Shown: positions 28,705 through 40,059, counted from the first letter of the stretch. The stretch is 64,000 bases of DNA from Clostridia bacterium (GCA_017428525.1 JAFRQQ010000013.1:62001-126000), one strand, 5' to 3'. Numbers and translations: made by a program. The notes: generated by a model from the sequence alone, not told the origin.

Positions 28705-30732
28705 TCAGTTCATTGCAAGCTGCGCGGAGAACATCGCGTTGACCGCCTGCCGCAGCGGCGCATACTGCGCATCCGCGAGCGCGGGATCCTTTTTCAGCAG
28801 CGCCTCCGCCGCCGCGTAGGTTTCGCGGATCACGGCGCCGTCGGTCATCATATTTGCGACCTTCAGCGCAGGCAGACCGTGCTGCCGCGCGCCGAAGAAA
28901 TCGCCCGGGCCGCGCAGCTTCAAATCCGCATCGGCGATCCTGAAGCCGTCGCCGGTTTCGGTCATGATCTGCAGCCGTTCCGTATCGCTGTGATCCGAAA
29001 TCAGGATGCAGGTGGATTTTTCGCTGCCGCGCCCGATCCGCCCGCGCAGCTGATGGAGCTGCGAGAGGCCGAAGCGCTCGGCGTTTTCGATCACCATGAT
29101 CACGGCGTTCGGCACGTCGATGCCGACCTCGATCACCGTGGTCGCGACCAGCAGCTGCACCTCGCCGGCGGCAAAGCGCTCCATGACGTCCTTCTTTTCG
29201 GCGGATTTCATCTTGCCGTGGAGCAGGCCGACGCGAAAGCCGCGGAAAAAGCCCTCCGCGAGCGAGGCGTAGACCTCCTGCGCGGCGGCGAGCGTGTCGC
29301 CCTCCTCGCCTTCCTCCACCAGCGGGCAGACGATATAGCCCTGCCGCCCTTCGATCAGATGCTTTTTGACATAGCCGTAGGCGCGTTCGCGCTTATCGGA
29401 ATCGATCAGATACGTCGCCACGGGCTGGCGGCCGCGCGGCATTTCATCGAGGATGCTCAGATCCAGATCGCCGTAGATAATCAGCGCGAGCGTGCGCGGA
29501 ATCGGCGTCGCGCTCATGACGAGCGTATGCGGACTGTCGCCCTTTGCGGAAAGCAGGCCGCGCTGATGCACGCCGAAGCGGTGCTGCTCATCCGTCACGG
29601 CCAGCGCGAGCGAGGCAAACTGCACGTCCTTCTGAATCAGAGCGTGCGTGCCGACGACGAAATCGAGCGTCCCTGCCGCAAGCGCCGCTTTGATGCGTTT
29701 TTTCTCCGCGGCGGGGGTCGCGCCGGTCAGCAGCGCCGAACGTACCGGCGCATCGGCAAAGAGCGCGGAAAAAGTTTTGAAATGCTGCATGGCGAGCACC
29801 TCGGTGGGCGCCATGAGCGCGCTCTGGAAGCCGTTGCATGCGCAGTTATAGATCAGGGCGGCGGCCACGGCCGTCTTGCCGGAGCCGACGTCGCCCTGCA
29901 GCAGACGGTTCATCGGCACGGGGCGCATCATATCCGCCGTGCAGTCGGCGATCGCCCGCTGCTGCGCGCCGGTGAGCGTAAAGGGCAAAAGCGATTGGAA
30001 CGCCGCGGTTTCATCCCGCGTGAGCACCACGCCGGTGCTGCGGCGCGCCTTGGATTTCAGCCGCAGGAGCCCGAGTTCGAGCAGAAACAGCTCCTCGAAA
30101 ATCAGGCGGCGCCGCGCCTCGCTAAGCAGATCCTCGCCCGGCGGGAAATGGATCGTTTCCCACGCCGTGCGCAGCGGCATCAGGCAATAGGCCGTCCGGA
30201 TCTCCTCGGGCAGCGGGTCCTGCACCTCACCGCAGACCGCGAAGCCCTGCCGCACCAGCTTCTCGATGGCGCGGGAATTGAGCCCCTCTGTCTGCGGATA
30301 GATCGGGCGCAGACCGTCGCCGGCCTGCTCGACCGGCACATACTCTGGAGAATTGAGCGAGCGGTAATAGCCCTTGCCGGTGATCCTGCCGAAGAACAGG
30401 TATTCCTTGCCCTGCTCGAGCTTTTCCGCCGCGTATTTGCTGTTGAAAAACGTGACCTCCAGCAGCGATTCGCCGTCGGTGATCTCGGTTTTATAAAGCG
30501 TCATGCCCTTGCGGATGCGATGCTCGCGGCAGGGACTGCCGACCATCGCGCGGATGCAGACCGTCGTGTCGTTCGGGGCCTGCGCGATCGGCAGGATCCG
30601 CCGCCAGTCCTCATAGGTGCGCGGATAGAAGGTCAGCAGATCCCGCAGCGTGCGGATGCCGAGCTTTGCCAGCTGTGCCGCACGCCGCGCGCCGACGCCT
30701 TTCAGGTATTGGATATCCGCATTCAGTTCCAT
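28705..30732 (-). CDS. recG: ATP-dependent DNA helicase RecG
   Basis: 675 residues, full length. RecG reverses stalled forks and branch-migrates Holliday junctions. Seen: an N-terminal wedge/OB domain (ITGKGYYRSLNSPEYVP), Walker A GDVGSGKT (around 281-288), APTEVLAMQHF, DEQHRFGV, SATPIPRTLALIIYGDLD (the TRG-type motif region), and motif VI QLRGRIGRG. The gene is preceded by the binding-protein gene (15-bp gap), so co-transcription is possible. Confidence 0.97.
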   Translation of the reverse strand: MELNADIQYLKGVGARRAAQLAKLGIRTLRDLLTFYPRTYEDWRRILPIAQAPNDTTVCIRAMVGSPCREHRIRKGMTLYKTEITDGESLLEVTFFNSKYAAEKLEQGKEYLFFGRITGKGYYRSLNSPEYVPVEQAGDGLRPIYPQTEGLNSRAIEKLVRQGFAVCGEVQDPLPEEIRTAYCLMPLRTAWETIHFPPGEDLLSEARRRLIFEELFLLELGLLRLKSKARRSTGVVLTRDETAAFQSLLPFTLTGAQQRAIADCTADMMRPVPMNRLLQGDVGSGKTAVAAALIYNCACNGFQSALMAPTEVLAMQHFKTFSALFADAPVRSALLTGATPAAEKKRIKAALAAGTLDFVVGTHALIQKDVQFASLALAVTDEQHRFGVHQRGLLSAKGDSPHTLVMSATPIPRTLALIIYGDLDLSILDEMPRGRQPVATYLIDSDKRERAYGYVKKHLIEGRQGYIVCPLVEEGEEGDTLAAAQEVYASLAEGFFRGFRVGLLHGKMKSAEKKDVMERFAAGEVQLLVATTVIEVGIDVPNAVIMVIENAERFGLSQLHQLRGRIGRGSEKSTCILISDHSDTERLQIMTETGDGFRIADADLKLRGPGDFFGARQHGLPALKVANMMTDGAVIRETYAAAEALLKKDPALADAQYAPLRQAVNAMFSAQLAMN

Positions 30733-30747
30733 ACTTGATCCTCTGTC

Positions 30748-32208
30748 TTATTTATAGCGCCAGGATTCGATATCGGCGAACACGTCGCCCTCGCAGGCGG
30801 TGAAATCGCCCTCCATGGCGTTGGTATAGGCCACGACGGCATTGCGGTAGCAAAGGGGCAGAAACGGCGGATCCTCTGCGAAGGTATTCACAAAATCCAT
30901 CAGCTCGCAGTCCCCTGCCAGCATCTGCGCATAGCGCTGAGCCGCCTTGCCGTCCGCGGACAGGCCGATCGCCGCCGCGCCCGCGGGCGAAAGCAGCGGA
31001 GAAAGATCCATATTGGCCGTCAGCCGGATCTCCCCGATATAAAGGTCATAGGAGCCGAGCTCGAACACCTCGTTGAATTCCTCGGCGGAGTAATCCTTCA
31101 GCACGGTCTTGAAGCCGAGCGATTCGAGCGCCTGCACGACCAGACGCGCGGTTTCCAGCTTGAAGCCGTTTTCCGCATTCACCAGCACGGAAAGCTCCGT
31201 TTCCGCCGGCACGATTTCCGTTTCGGCCAGCAGCGCTTTTGCCGCGGCCGGCCCGTCGGCCGGCGCAGACTCCTTGACGCCCAGCGCATACCAGTCGGGA
31301 TTGAAGGGCGTATCCGTCTCGCGGGCGTGGCCCTGGAAGGCCGCCGCGACCACGTTCCTGCGGTCGACGGCCAGCGTGATCGCCTGCCGCACGGCGGCCG
31401 GCTGCAGCGCTTCGGTCTCGGCGTTGAAACCGACAAAAACCAGGCTGTTGATGCCGATCTCCCGCATCTGCGCATTCAGCCGCAGATACCGGCCGCTGCT
31501 CAGGTCATCATAGTAAAACGCGGTGTTGCCGATCTCCAGACTGCGCCCGAGGGTCGTGTTGTCGCGCACAGGCACGAGCATCACCGTCTGAATCACCGGC
31601 GCGAAGCCCGTACGCTGCGTATTGGCAACGAGATACACGGCGTCCCCGCTGTTTTCAATGCGGTAGCGGCCGGTGCCGATCAGCGCATCGTCCTGCATCT
31701 TTGCGACCGGGAAATCCAGGCAGCTGAGCGCATAGGGATCGGCAGCTTCGAGCGTAAAGGCCACGATATTCGGCGCGGCGACATTCGCCTGCGTCACATT
31801 GGCCAGACGCTGCATATAGGCAGGCGCGGCCTTGGCGCTGTTGAAGGCGGCCACCACGTCCGTCGCCGTGAGCGCCGAGCCGTCGCTGAATTTCACCTGG
31901 CCGAGCGTCACATGGATCTCCGTGCCGTTCATGATCGCGCTTTCGGCGATGACGGGCACGGGCTGATAGGTGCGGTCCGGCAGATACAGCCCCTCAAAGA
32001 CCAGCCGCAGCAGCTGCAGGTTGGTCTCGGTTGTGCAGGTGTAGGGATCGAGCGTATCCGTTTTGGAATACGCGAGCTTGAGCGTGCCCTCCCCGACCGC
32101 CGTGGTTTCCTCGGTCGTGTTGTCGGGGTCGGTCGGCGTCCCGCCGGTGCAGGCGGCAAAGCTCAGCAGCATCAGCACTGCCAGCAGGCAGGCAAGTCCT
32201 TTTTTCAT
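30748..32208 (-). CDS. Orphan ABC peptide-type solute-binding lipoprotein (family 5)
   Basis: 486 residues. Lipobox SFAAC with Cys near residue 20, Thr/Asp linker, then an SBP_bac_5 (OppA/DppA-like) domain: TLDPYTCTTETNLQLLRLVFEGLY and VKFSDGSALTATDVVAAFN are the family entry motifs. Exported and lipid-anchored; would bind peptides, nickel or similar ligands. No permease or ATPase genes adjoin it, which is unusual. Start: two ATGs (32211, 32208); the second is 7 bp from GGAGG. Overlaps the tcdA stop. Confidence 0.9.
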   Translation of the reverse strand: MKKGLACLLAVLMLLSFAACTGGTPTDPDNTTEETTAVGEGTLKLAYSKTDTLDPYTCTTETNLQLLRLVFEGLYLPDRTYQPVPVIAESAIMNGTEIHVTLGQVKFSDGSALTATDVVAAFNSAKAAPAYMQRLANVTQANVAAPNIVAFTLEAADPYALSCLDFPVAKMQDDALIGTGRYRIENSGDAVYLVANTQRTGFAPVIQTVMLVPVRDNTTLGRSLEIGNTAFYYDDLSSGRYLRLNAQMREIGINSLVFVGFNAETEALQPAAVRQAITLAVDRRNVVAAAFQGHARETDTPFNPDWYALGVKESAPADGPAAAKALLAETEIVPAETELSVLVNAENGFKLETARLVVQALESLGFKTVLKDYSAEEFNEVFELGSYDLYIGEIRLTANMDLSPLLSPAGAAAIGLSADGKAAQRYAQMLAGDCELMDFVNTFAEDPPFLPLCYRNAVVAYTNAMEGDFTACEGDVFADIESWRYK

Positions 32209-32948
32209 CATGCTTCCTCCTCGCGCTCCTTTTCGGTCGCCGTCTGCAGCAGCGCCCGGATGACCGTGCCGGCCATCAGCAGGCCCGCCGCGCCCGGCAC
32301 AAAGGGCAGGCTGCCCGGCGTCTGCCGCCGTTCGGTCTGCTCCGGGGTTTCGGCCGGCGTCACCGGCAGCTCCGGCGACCAGACGACCTGCAGGCGGTCG
32401 ATCCCGCGCGCGCGCAGCTCCTTGCGCATCACGCGGCACAGCGGATCCCCGCTGGTGCGGTTGATATCGGAGACCCGAAACTGCATCGGGTCGAATTTAT
32501 TGCCCGTGCCCATGCAGGCGATCAGCGGCACGCCCGCCTTCTGCGCCTCGACGGCCAGGCTGAGCTTGGCCGTGACGGTGTCGACCGCATCCAGGATATA
32601 ATCATAGGTTTCCAGCGCAAAGTCCGACGCGCACGCGGGCAAATACATCTTCTGCAGCGCAGTAACCTTGCAGGCGGGGTTGATGTCCAGCAGCCGTTCC
32701 CGCACGACCGCGGCCTTCGGCCGGCCGAGCGTGGAATGCAGCGCGCAGAGCTGCCGGTTCAGATTGGTTTCGGACACCGTGTCGTGATCCACCACCGTGA
32801 TGCCGCCGACGCCGGCGCGCGCGAGCACTTCCGCCGCGTAGGAGCCGACGCCGCCCAGCCCGAAGAGGATCACCCGCTTGTGCCGCAGGATCTCCGTGGA
32901 CGCTTTGCCGAGCAGCATCTCGCTGCGCAAAAACTGCGAAACCTCCAT
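32208..32948 (-). CDS. tcdA: tRNA threonylcarbamoyladenosine dehydratase (ThiF/MoeB family)
   Basis: 246 residues. E1-like adenylation domain: GLGGVGSYAAEVLARAGVG, DHDTVSETNLNRQ, and DAVDTVTAKLSL. TcdA uses ATP to cyclise t6A37 of tRNA to ct6A. The C-terminal hydrophobic stretch (VPGAAGLLMAGTVIRALL) matches the family. The ATG at 32948 has GGAGG 7 bp upstream. Its own promoter diverges from that of ychF. Confidence 0.9.
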   Translation of the reverse strand: MEVSQFLRSEMLLGKASTEILRHKRVILFGLGGVGSYAAEVLARAGVGGITVVDHDTVSETNLNRQLCALHSTLGRPKAAVVRERLLDINPACKVTALQKMYLPACASDFALETYDYILDAVDTVTAKLSLAVEAQKAGVPLIACMGTGNKFDPMQFRVSDINRTSGDPLCRVMRKELRARGIDRLQVVWSPELPVTPAETPEQTERRQTPGSLPFVPGAAGLLMAGTVIRALLQTATEKEREEEA

Positions 32949-32980
32949 CCGAACCCCTCCTTTCCTTACTTTCCTTTTAT

Positions 32981-33010
32981 ATTTTACAACAGAAGACCGC
33001 CGCTTGTAAA
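32981..33010 (-). promoter_or_regulatory. Promoter of tcdA
   Basis: Leftward -35 TTTACA (33010-33005), 18-bp spacer, -10 TAAAAT (32986-32981). Confidence 0.55.
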
Positions 33011-33030
33011 CCGCAAAATCAAAATAAATA

Positions 33031-33059
33031 TTGTAATTTGCAGAAAGTTCGGCTATAAT
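33031..33059 (+). promoter_or_regulatory. Promoter of ychF
   Basis: -35 TTGTAA (33031-33036), 17-bp spacer, consensus -10 TATAAT (33054-33059). Confidence 0.75.
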
Positions 33060-33096
33060 GAGGCAGGAGCATTTCAACGAAAGGATTGGAACAGAT

Positions 33097-34191
33097 ATGA
33101 AACTCGGAATCGTCGGCCTGCCGAATGTCGGCAAGAGCACGCTTTTCAATGCCATCACAAATGCCGGCGCGCAATCGGCGAACTACGCATTCTGCACCAT
33201 CGAGCCGAATGTCGGCGTCGTGGCGGTGCCGGATGAGCGGCTGGATGCGCTCGCGGAGCTTTATCACCCCGTCAAGGTGACGCCCGCCTTCATCGAATTC
33301 GTGGATATCGCCGGCCTTGTGCGCGGCGCCTCCAAGGGCGAAGGGCTGGGCAACAAATTCCTCTCCCACATCCGGGAGGTGGATGCGATCATCCATGTGG
33401 TGCGCTGCTTCGAGGATGACGATATCATCCACGTGGACGCGACCATCGACCCCGCAAGAGATATCGAAACGATCAACCTGGAGCTGATCTTCTCCGATCT
33501 GGAGATGGTGGAGCGCCGCATCGACCGCGTGGCCAAGGCCATGAAGGGCGACAAATCCCTCGCGCAGGAGCTGGACTTCCTCAAGCGGCTCAAGGACGCG
33601 CTCGAATGCAGCGTCCCCGCCCGCAATGTGGAATGCAGCGACCGCGAAAAGGAATGGCTCGCGGAGATCGCCCTGCTGACGGCAAAGCCCGTCATCTACG
33701 CGTGCAACATGAGCGAAAGCGATTTCGCCGCCGGCATCGACAATAACGAAAACTACCGGCGCGTGTGCGAGATCGCCGCGGCGGAGCAGAGCGAAGTGCT
33801 GCCGATCTGCGCGGAGCTTGAGGCGGAGATCGCCTCGCTCGAGCCGGAGGAAAAAGAGCTGTTCCTCGCGGAGCTGGGCGTGGAATCCGGCGGTCTGGAC
33901 CTGCTGGTCAAAAAGAGCTACGCGCTGCTGGGACTCATTTCCTTCCTCACGGCCGGGCAGCCGGAGGTGCGCGCGTGGACGATCAGAAAAGGCACCAAGG
34001 CGCCGCAGGCAGCCGGCAAGATCCACAGCGATTTTGAGCGCGGCTTCATCCGCGCCGAGGTCATTCCGTATGAAGAACTGCTCGCGCAGGGTTCGCTCTC
34101 CGCAGCGAGAGAAAAGGGCCTTGTGCGCAGCGAGGGCAAGGACTATGTCATGAAGGACGGCGACGTGGTGCTGTTCCGCTTCAACGTCTGA
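33097..34191 (+). CDS. ychF: Ribosome-binding ATPase YchF (OLA1 family)
   Basis: 364 residues, full length. Obg-related P-loop GLPNVGKSTLFNAIT, switch region FVDIAGLVRGASKGEGLGN, and the altered G4 motif (NMSESD in place of NKxD) that explains ATP preference. A helical insertion and a C-terminal TGS domain (AGQPEVRAWTIRKGTKAPQAAGKIHSDFERGF, in two parts) complete it. Binds ribosomes and is linked to oxidative stress. Confidence 0.96.
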   Translation: MKLGIVGLPNVGKSTLFNAITNAGAQSANYAFCTIEPNVGVVAVPDERLDALAELYHPVKVTPAFIEFVDIAGLVRGASKGEGLGNKFLSHIREVDAIIHVVRCFEDDDIIHVDATIDPARDIETINLELIFSDLEMVERRIDRVAKAMKGDKSLAQELDFLKRLKDALECSVPARNVECSDREKEWLAEIALLTAKPVIYACNMSESDFAAGIDNNENYRRVCEIAAAEQSEVLPICAELEAEIASLEPEEKELFLAELGVESGGLDLLVKKSYALLGLISFLTAGQPEVRAWTIRKGTKAPQAAGKIHSDFERGFIRAEVIPYEELLAQGSLSAAREKGLVRSEGKDYVMKDGDVVLFRFNV

Positions 34192-34216
34192 GTTTCATCG
34201 AACAGGAGTAAGATCA

Positions 34217-34786
34217 GTGAACGTATACGATTTTGACAACACGATTTATCGCGGCGAGAGCGGCGTGGACGCCTTTTTCTTCTATCTCAAGCGGCATCCG
34301 CAGCTGCTGCTGGCCCTGCCCTGGGGCATTCATGCCGTGGTGCGTTACAAGAAGGGCAAGCTGTCGATCGACGACGCGATCGCGCAGTATTCCGGCACCA
34401 TCGAGGCCTTCTGCCGCAAGCACATCACCGAGCCGGAGGACGACGTCAAGCGCTTCTGGGATACGCACATGCACAAGATCAAGCCCTATTATCTCGCGCA
34501 GCGCCGGCCGGACGACGTGATCCTTTCCGCCTCCATGGACATCTTCCTGGCGGAAATCTGCCGGCGGCTGGGCATCGGCAATTTCATCGGCAGCGTCACG
34601 GACGTGGCAAATATGCGGCTGGTCAGCTTCTGCTACCGCGAAAACAAGGTCGATGCCTTCCGGGCGGTCTACCCCGACGCGAAGGTGGAGAATTTCTACA
34701 CCGATTCGGTCAACGACACGCCGATGATCGAGATGGCGGAGCACGCCTTCCTGGTCCGGGGCGACGAAGTGACGCAGATAAAATAA
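34217..34786 (+). CDS. HAD-superfamily phosphatase (SerB/HAD-IB-like)
   Basis: 189 residues from a GTG at 34217 (AGGAG 9-10 bp upstream). Motif I DFDNT (YDFDNTIYRGESG), motif II Ser (LSAS), a Lys in ENKVDAF and motif IV TDSVNDTPMIEMA, with a helical cap between I and II as in HAD-IB. Similar small proteins act on phosphoserine-like or lipid phosphates; substrate unknown. Follows ychF by 25 bp. Confidence 0.85.
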   Translation: MNVYDFDNTIYRGESGVDAFFFYLKRHPQLLLALPWGIHAVVRYKKGKLSIDDAIAQYSGTIEAFCRKHITEPEDDVKRFWDTHMHKIKPYYLAQRRPDDVILSASMDIFLAEICRRLGIGNFIGSVTDVANMRLVSFCYRENKVDAFRAVYPDAKVENFYTDSVNDTPMIEMAEHAFLVRGDEVTQIK

Positions 34787-34802
34787 TAAAGGATAGTATT
34801 TA

Positions 34803-34841
34803 ACATGGCGCTCTGCAAACCGATGTTGCAGGGCGCCATGT
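34803..34841. terminator. Palindrome between convergent genes (repeat family copy 3)
   Basis: ACATGGCGC (34803-34811) and GCGCCATGT (34833-34841) with an inner TGCAA/TTGCA stem. No strong T-run follows, but it lies between convergent genes. The inner GGCGC-nC-TGCAA arrangement matches the palindromes at 9083 and 11881. Confidence 0.6.
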
Positions 34842-34867
34842 GCATTTCATAATTCTTTTAAAGGCTG

Positions 34868-35881
34868 TTATTTCGCAAGGAAATCAAAGCAGCCGACCAG
34901 CAGGTTGACCATTCTGTAAATAACGGTAAGGAAGATGTCCTTCGCGGTGCGCGCCGCGGGATTGGGCGCAACGGTCTTTTCGCGGCTCTCGCCGAACAGG
35001 CCCTCCGGCACGGAGCAGGTGAAGTGCTCCGGCTGCTCGATTCCGAGCGCATACAGCGCGATCGCGGCCACGTCGCGGTTCCGCGTTTCCTCGCTGAGCA
35101 TCGTCTGATTGACGCTGTGGCCGGCGACCGCCACCACAACGGCGCTTTCCTCCGGCGTCTGGCCGCCGTGGCCGCCCGCGGTCTCGCCGTGATCGGCCAC
35201 GAGGATGAACAGGCTGTCCTTCATCAGGCCCTTTGCGTCGATGGCGTCATAAATCTGGCCGAGATAGCCGTCCTCCGTCTGCACAGCGGCATAGTATTCA
35301 TCGCTGAAGCCGCCGTAGGTGTGCGCCGCGTGATCCGCGTCGTCCAGCTGCACAAACATCAGCTTCGGCGCCTTGCCGCTCTGGAATTCATTCACGATCG
35401 CATCCGTCACGAGCGGGTCGCTCAGGCGGTTGATCTTCTTGACGCCCAGGTCGTTTTCGATGATGCCGTGGTTGATGTTGCTCCAGTGGTTGAAGGAAAC
35501 GAGCCGCGCATCGGGGAAGGCCTGACGCGCATAATAGAAAATACTGTTGTTGGGCGAATCGGACGAGCGCGAAATGTCGCCGGTGCTGTCGTTCGTGAAG
35601 CCGTGGGTTTCATAATCCACCCCGGTCAGGATCGAGCCCCAGTTCTGCGCGCTGATCGTGAGGTATTCGGCCTTGCCGTTGTGCGTATAGGCATTGTCGG
35701 CAAAAATGCGGTCAAAGTTGGGGGTATCCACCTGACCGAAGGCCCCGCCGGCGCCGTCGACGCCGATGATGAACACATGCTCATAATCGCCGAAGCCCGG
35801 CTTGCTCTCCTGTGCGAACGCCAAGCCGGCGCAGGAGAACACGAGCAAAAGACTGAGAAGAACTGCAACTGCCTTTTTCAT
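34868..35881 (-). CDS. Secreted alkaline-phosphatase-superfamily phosphodiesterase/phosphatase
   Basis: 337 residues. Signal peptide (AVLLSLLLVFSCAGLAFA, cleavage after Ala). The metalloenzyme fold is indicated by IIGVDGAGG (first metal Asp), a nucleophile region ISAQNWGSILTGVDYETHG, LDDADHAAH and VADHGETAGGHGG. This is the type I phosphodiesterase / nucleotide pyrophosphatase branch. It ends in a hydrophobic helix (FLTVIYRMVNLLVGCFDFL), perhaps for membrane attachment. It starts 17 bp after clpX, so may be read through from tig-clpP-clpX. Confidence 0.85.
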   Translation of the reverse strand: MKKAVAVLLSLLLVFSCAGLAFAQESKPGFGDYEHVFIIGVDGAGGAFGQVDTPNFDRIFADNAYTHNGKAEYLTISAQNWGSILTGVDYETHGFTNDSTGDISRSSDSPNNSIFYYARQAFPDARLVSFNHWSNINHGIIENDLGVKKINRLSDPLVTDAIVNEFQSGKAPKLMFVQLDDADHAAHTYGGFSDEYYAAVQTEDGYLGQIYDAIDAKGLMKDSLFILVADHGETAGGHGGQTPEESAVVVAVAGHSVNQTMLSEETRNRDVAAIALYALGIEQPEHFTCSVPEGLFGESREKTVAPNPAARTAKDIFLTVIYRMVNLLVGCFDFLAK

Positions 35882-35897
35882 TTCATTCACTCCTGTT

Positions 35898-37196
<1,299 letters not shown>

Positions 37197-37231
37197 TGCT
37201 TGCCTCCTGTTTCATGATAAAGCGGCTTGCC

Positions 37232-37813
<582 letters not shown>

Positions 37814-37880
37814 AATTCAAGTTCCTTTCTCCGCAAAACGGAAATCACGTTATTCTGAGTATGGAACCCCTCCGGGCGGA

Positions 37881-39215
37881 TTATTCAGCATCTTCCGCGG
37901 GCGCCGCCGCATCGGCATCCGCTTCGTCCTGCGCCGGCACCGCGACCGCGCTGTCGACGATCAGCTTGATCGCATCCTGCCTGGCAAGCTCGTCGGCAAC
38001 GGACGCTTCGCTGACAAGCGCCTTCACGCGCTCGAGCTCGATCTGATACATATCGGCCATCTTCTGGTATTCCGCAGCGATCGCATCGTCGTCGGGCTTG
38101 ATCGCTTCGGCCTCGATGATCTTTTCGAGCGCCAGATCCAGCTTGACGTCGTTGACCGCGCGCTCGCGCATCTGCTGCTCGAAGATTTCCTTATCCATGC
38201 CCATGTACATCAGATAGGTATCCAGATCCAGGCCCTGCTGGGAGACGCGCTGCGTGAAGGAATCGATGTTGTCCTTCGCCTTGTTGTCATACATACAGTC
38301 GGGGATCTCGCCCTCGACCTTGCCGCACAGCGTCTGCAGCACCGCATCCTCGAACGCGCGCTGCGCGCTGTCGGTCTTGCGCTTGAGGATATCCTCCTCA
38401 ATGCCCTTCTTCAGCTCGTCGACCGTTTCGTAATCGCCCATATCCTTGGCGAATTCATCGTCGAGCTCCGGCATCTCTTTATACTTGATCTCGTGGAGCT
38501 TGATCTTGAACACCGCGTCCTTGGAGGCCAGCTCCTCGGCGTATTCCGCGGGGAAGGTCACGTTGACGTCGAAGTCCTCGCCGATGCTGTGGCCGATGAT
38601 CTGCTCCTCGAAGCCGGGAATGAACGAACCGGAGCCGATGGTCAGGCTGTATTTCTCCGCCTTGCCGCCTTCAAACGGCACGCCGTCGACAAAGCCCTCG
38701 AAATCGATCACGGTGATGTCACCGTCCTGCACGGGTCTGTCGTCCACATCGACCAGACGGGCGCCGCGCTCAAGCATGCGGTCCAGCTCTTCCTTGACCT
38801 CCGCTTCGGTGACGGTCGGCTCGCTTCTGGGCGCTTCGATGCCCTTGTAGCCCTCGATCGTGATTTCGGGCTTGACGGTGACGTTGAAGGTGAACACCAC
38901 GCCGTCCTCGAGCGTCATGGTTTTAAAATCCACATCCTTCGGCTGATCCACAGGCGTGATGCCCGCCTCGTCATAGGCGGCGCTCACGGCTGCGGGGAAC
39001 AGGTCCTCGATCGCGTCTTCATAAAACACCTCTTTGCCGTAGAGCTTTTCGATCATGGCGCGGGGCGCTTTCCCCTTGCGGAAGCCGGGGAGCTGGATCG
39101 ACTTTCTCTGCTTGAGATAGACCTGCTGCACCGCGGCGGCAAACGCTGCGGCGTCGATCGCGACCTCAAGGGCATAGGTGTTGGTTTCGGTTTTGTTGGC
39201 TGATACTAAACTCAT
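37881..39215 (-). CDS. tig: Trigger factor
   Basis: 444 residues. The ribosome-binding motif GFRKGKAP (PGFRKGKAPRAMIEKLYG) is near residue 50, a PPIase (FKBP) domain follows (~150-240, GDITVIDFEGFVDG), and a helical chaperone domain is C-terminal, ending in an acidic Ala/Asp/Glu tail. It shields nascent chains at the exit tunnel. The ATG at 39215 has GGAGG 8 bp upstream. It heads the tig-clpP-clpX cluster common in Firmicutes. Confidence 0.96.
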   Translation of the reverse strand: MSLVSANKTETNTYALEVAIDAAAFAAAVQQVYLKQRKSIQLPGFRKGKAPRAMIEKLYGKEVFYEDAIEDLFPAAVSAAYDEAGITPVDQPKDVDFKTMTLEDGVVFTFNVTVKPEITIEGYKGIEAPRSEPTVTEAEVKEELDRMLERGARLVDVDDRPVQDGDITVIDFEGFVDGVPFEGGKAEKYSLTIGSGSFIPGFEEQIIGHSIGEDFDVNVTFPAEYAEELASKDAVFKIKLHEIKYKEMPELDDEFAKDMGDYETVDELKKGIEEDILKRKTDSAQRAFEDAVLQTLCGKVEGEIPDCMYDNKAKDNIDSFTQRVSQQGLDLDTYLMYMGMDKEIFEQQMRERAVNDVKLDLALEKIIEAEAIKPDDDAIAAEYQKMADMYQIELERVKALVSEASVADELARQDAIKLIVDSAVAVPAQDEADADAAAPAEDAE

Positions 39216-39270
39216 GGGACGTTCCTCCATCTGCGCGGCGCAAAACGCCGGGCGTAAATTTAACGTTACT

Positions 39271-39276
39271 ATTATA
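39271..39276 (-). promoter_or_regulatory. Extended -10 promoter of tig
   Basis: Leftward TGTTATAAT gives a consensus -10 with an extended TG; no good -35 is seen 17 bp upstream. Confidence 0.5.
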
Positions 39277-39357
39277 ACAATTTTTTCAGAAATTGCTATA
39301 TATTTTTATAATTTCTTTTTATTGCCCAAAAAAACGGGAATTCGGCGGGCGTTTTCG

Positions 39358-40059
39358 TCATAATGCCGAATCCCGGCGCACGAGCAGCGGGCAAAAGGCC
39401 AGATAATCGGCGGAGATCAGCGAAAACCGGATCCCGTCGCGTTCCCCTTCAAAGGCGGCGGCGTGGGCGTAGGAATGCAGATGCCCGTAATAGCAGCGGC
39501 GGATCCCTTCCTCGATCAGCACCTGATAGAGCTCCTCGCACACCTGCGTCTGGCTGACGGGCGGATAATGCAGAAACACGACCGGCTCCCCGCCGGTTTC
39601 CTTCGCCGCGGCGATGGAGGCGCGCAGCCGCCCGGCCTCGCGCAGGAGCACCTTGCGGTCTGCGTCCTGCTCCGCATCGAAAAACCAGCCGCGCGTGCCG
39701 CACAGCGCGAGCCCATCCGCAAGATAGGCGTTGTTGTGCAGAATATGCAGGGAGTCCAGCCCGTGCGCGGCAAAGAACGCATCCGCTTTCGATTTGGTCG
39801 CCCACCAGTAATCGTGGTTGCCCTTGAGCAGGAGCTTCTGCCCGGGGAGCGCGTGGAGAAAGGCAAAATCCGCCAGCCCCGCCTCCATGGTCATGCACCA
39901 GGAGATATCGCCCGCAACGACCACGGTATCCGCATCCGTCACAAGGGCGCGCCAGTTTTTTTCCAGCCGCTGCTCATAATCCGACCAGCCGCTGAAAACC
40001 TGCATCGATTTGCCCGTGGAGATCGAAAGATGCGGATCCCCGATTGCAAAAACCGCCAT
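39358..40059 (-). CDS. Metallophosphoesterase (calcineurin-like)
   Basis: 233 residues from the ATG at 40059 (a TTG 6 bp further up is less likely). Di-metal motifs: GDPHLS, VAGDISW, KGNHDYWW, FLHYPP and YYGHLHSYAH. Cytosolic phosphodiesterase or phosphatase of the COG1768 type; substrate unknown. Divergent from the DUF1540 gene. Confidence 0.9.
   Translation of the reverse strand: MAVFAIGDPHLSISTGKSMQVFSGWSDYEQRLEKNWRALVTDADTVVVAGDISWCMTMEAGLADFAFLHALPGQKLLLKGNHDYWWATKSKADAFFAAHGLDSLHILHNNAYLADGLALCGTRGWFFDAEQDADRKVLLREAGRLRASIAAAKETGGEPVVFLHYPPVSQTQVCEELYQVLIEEGIRRCYYGHLHSYAHAAAFEGERDGIRFSLISADYLAFCPLLVRRDSAL

Noticed and set aside
28879..30738. A 619-codon plus-strand frame opposite recG
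   Set aside because: Antisense shadow of a fully motif-supported helicase.
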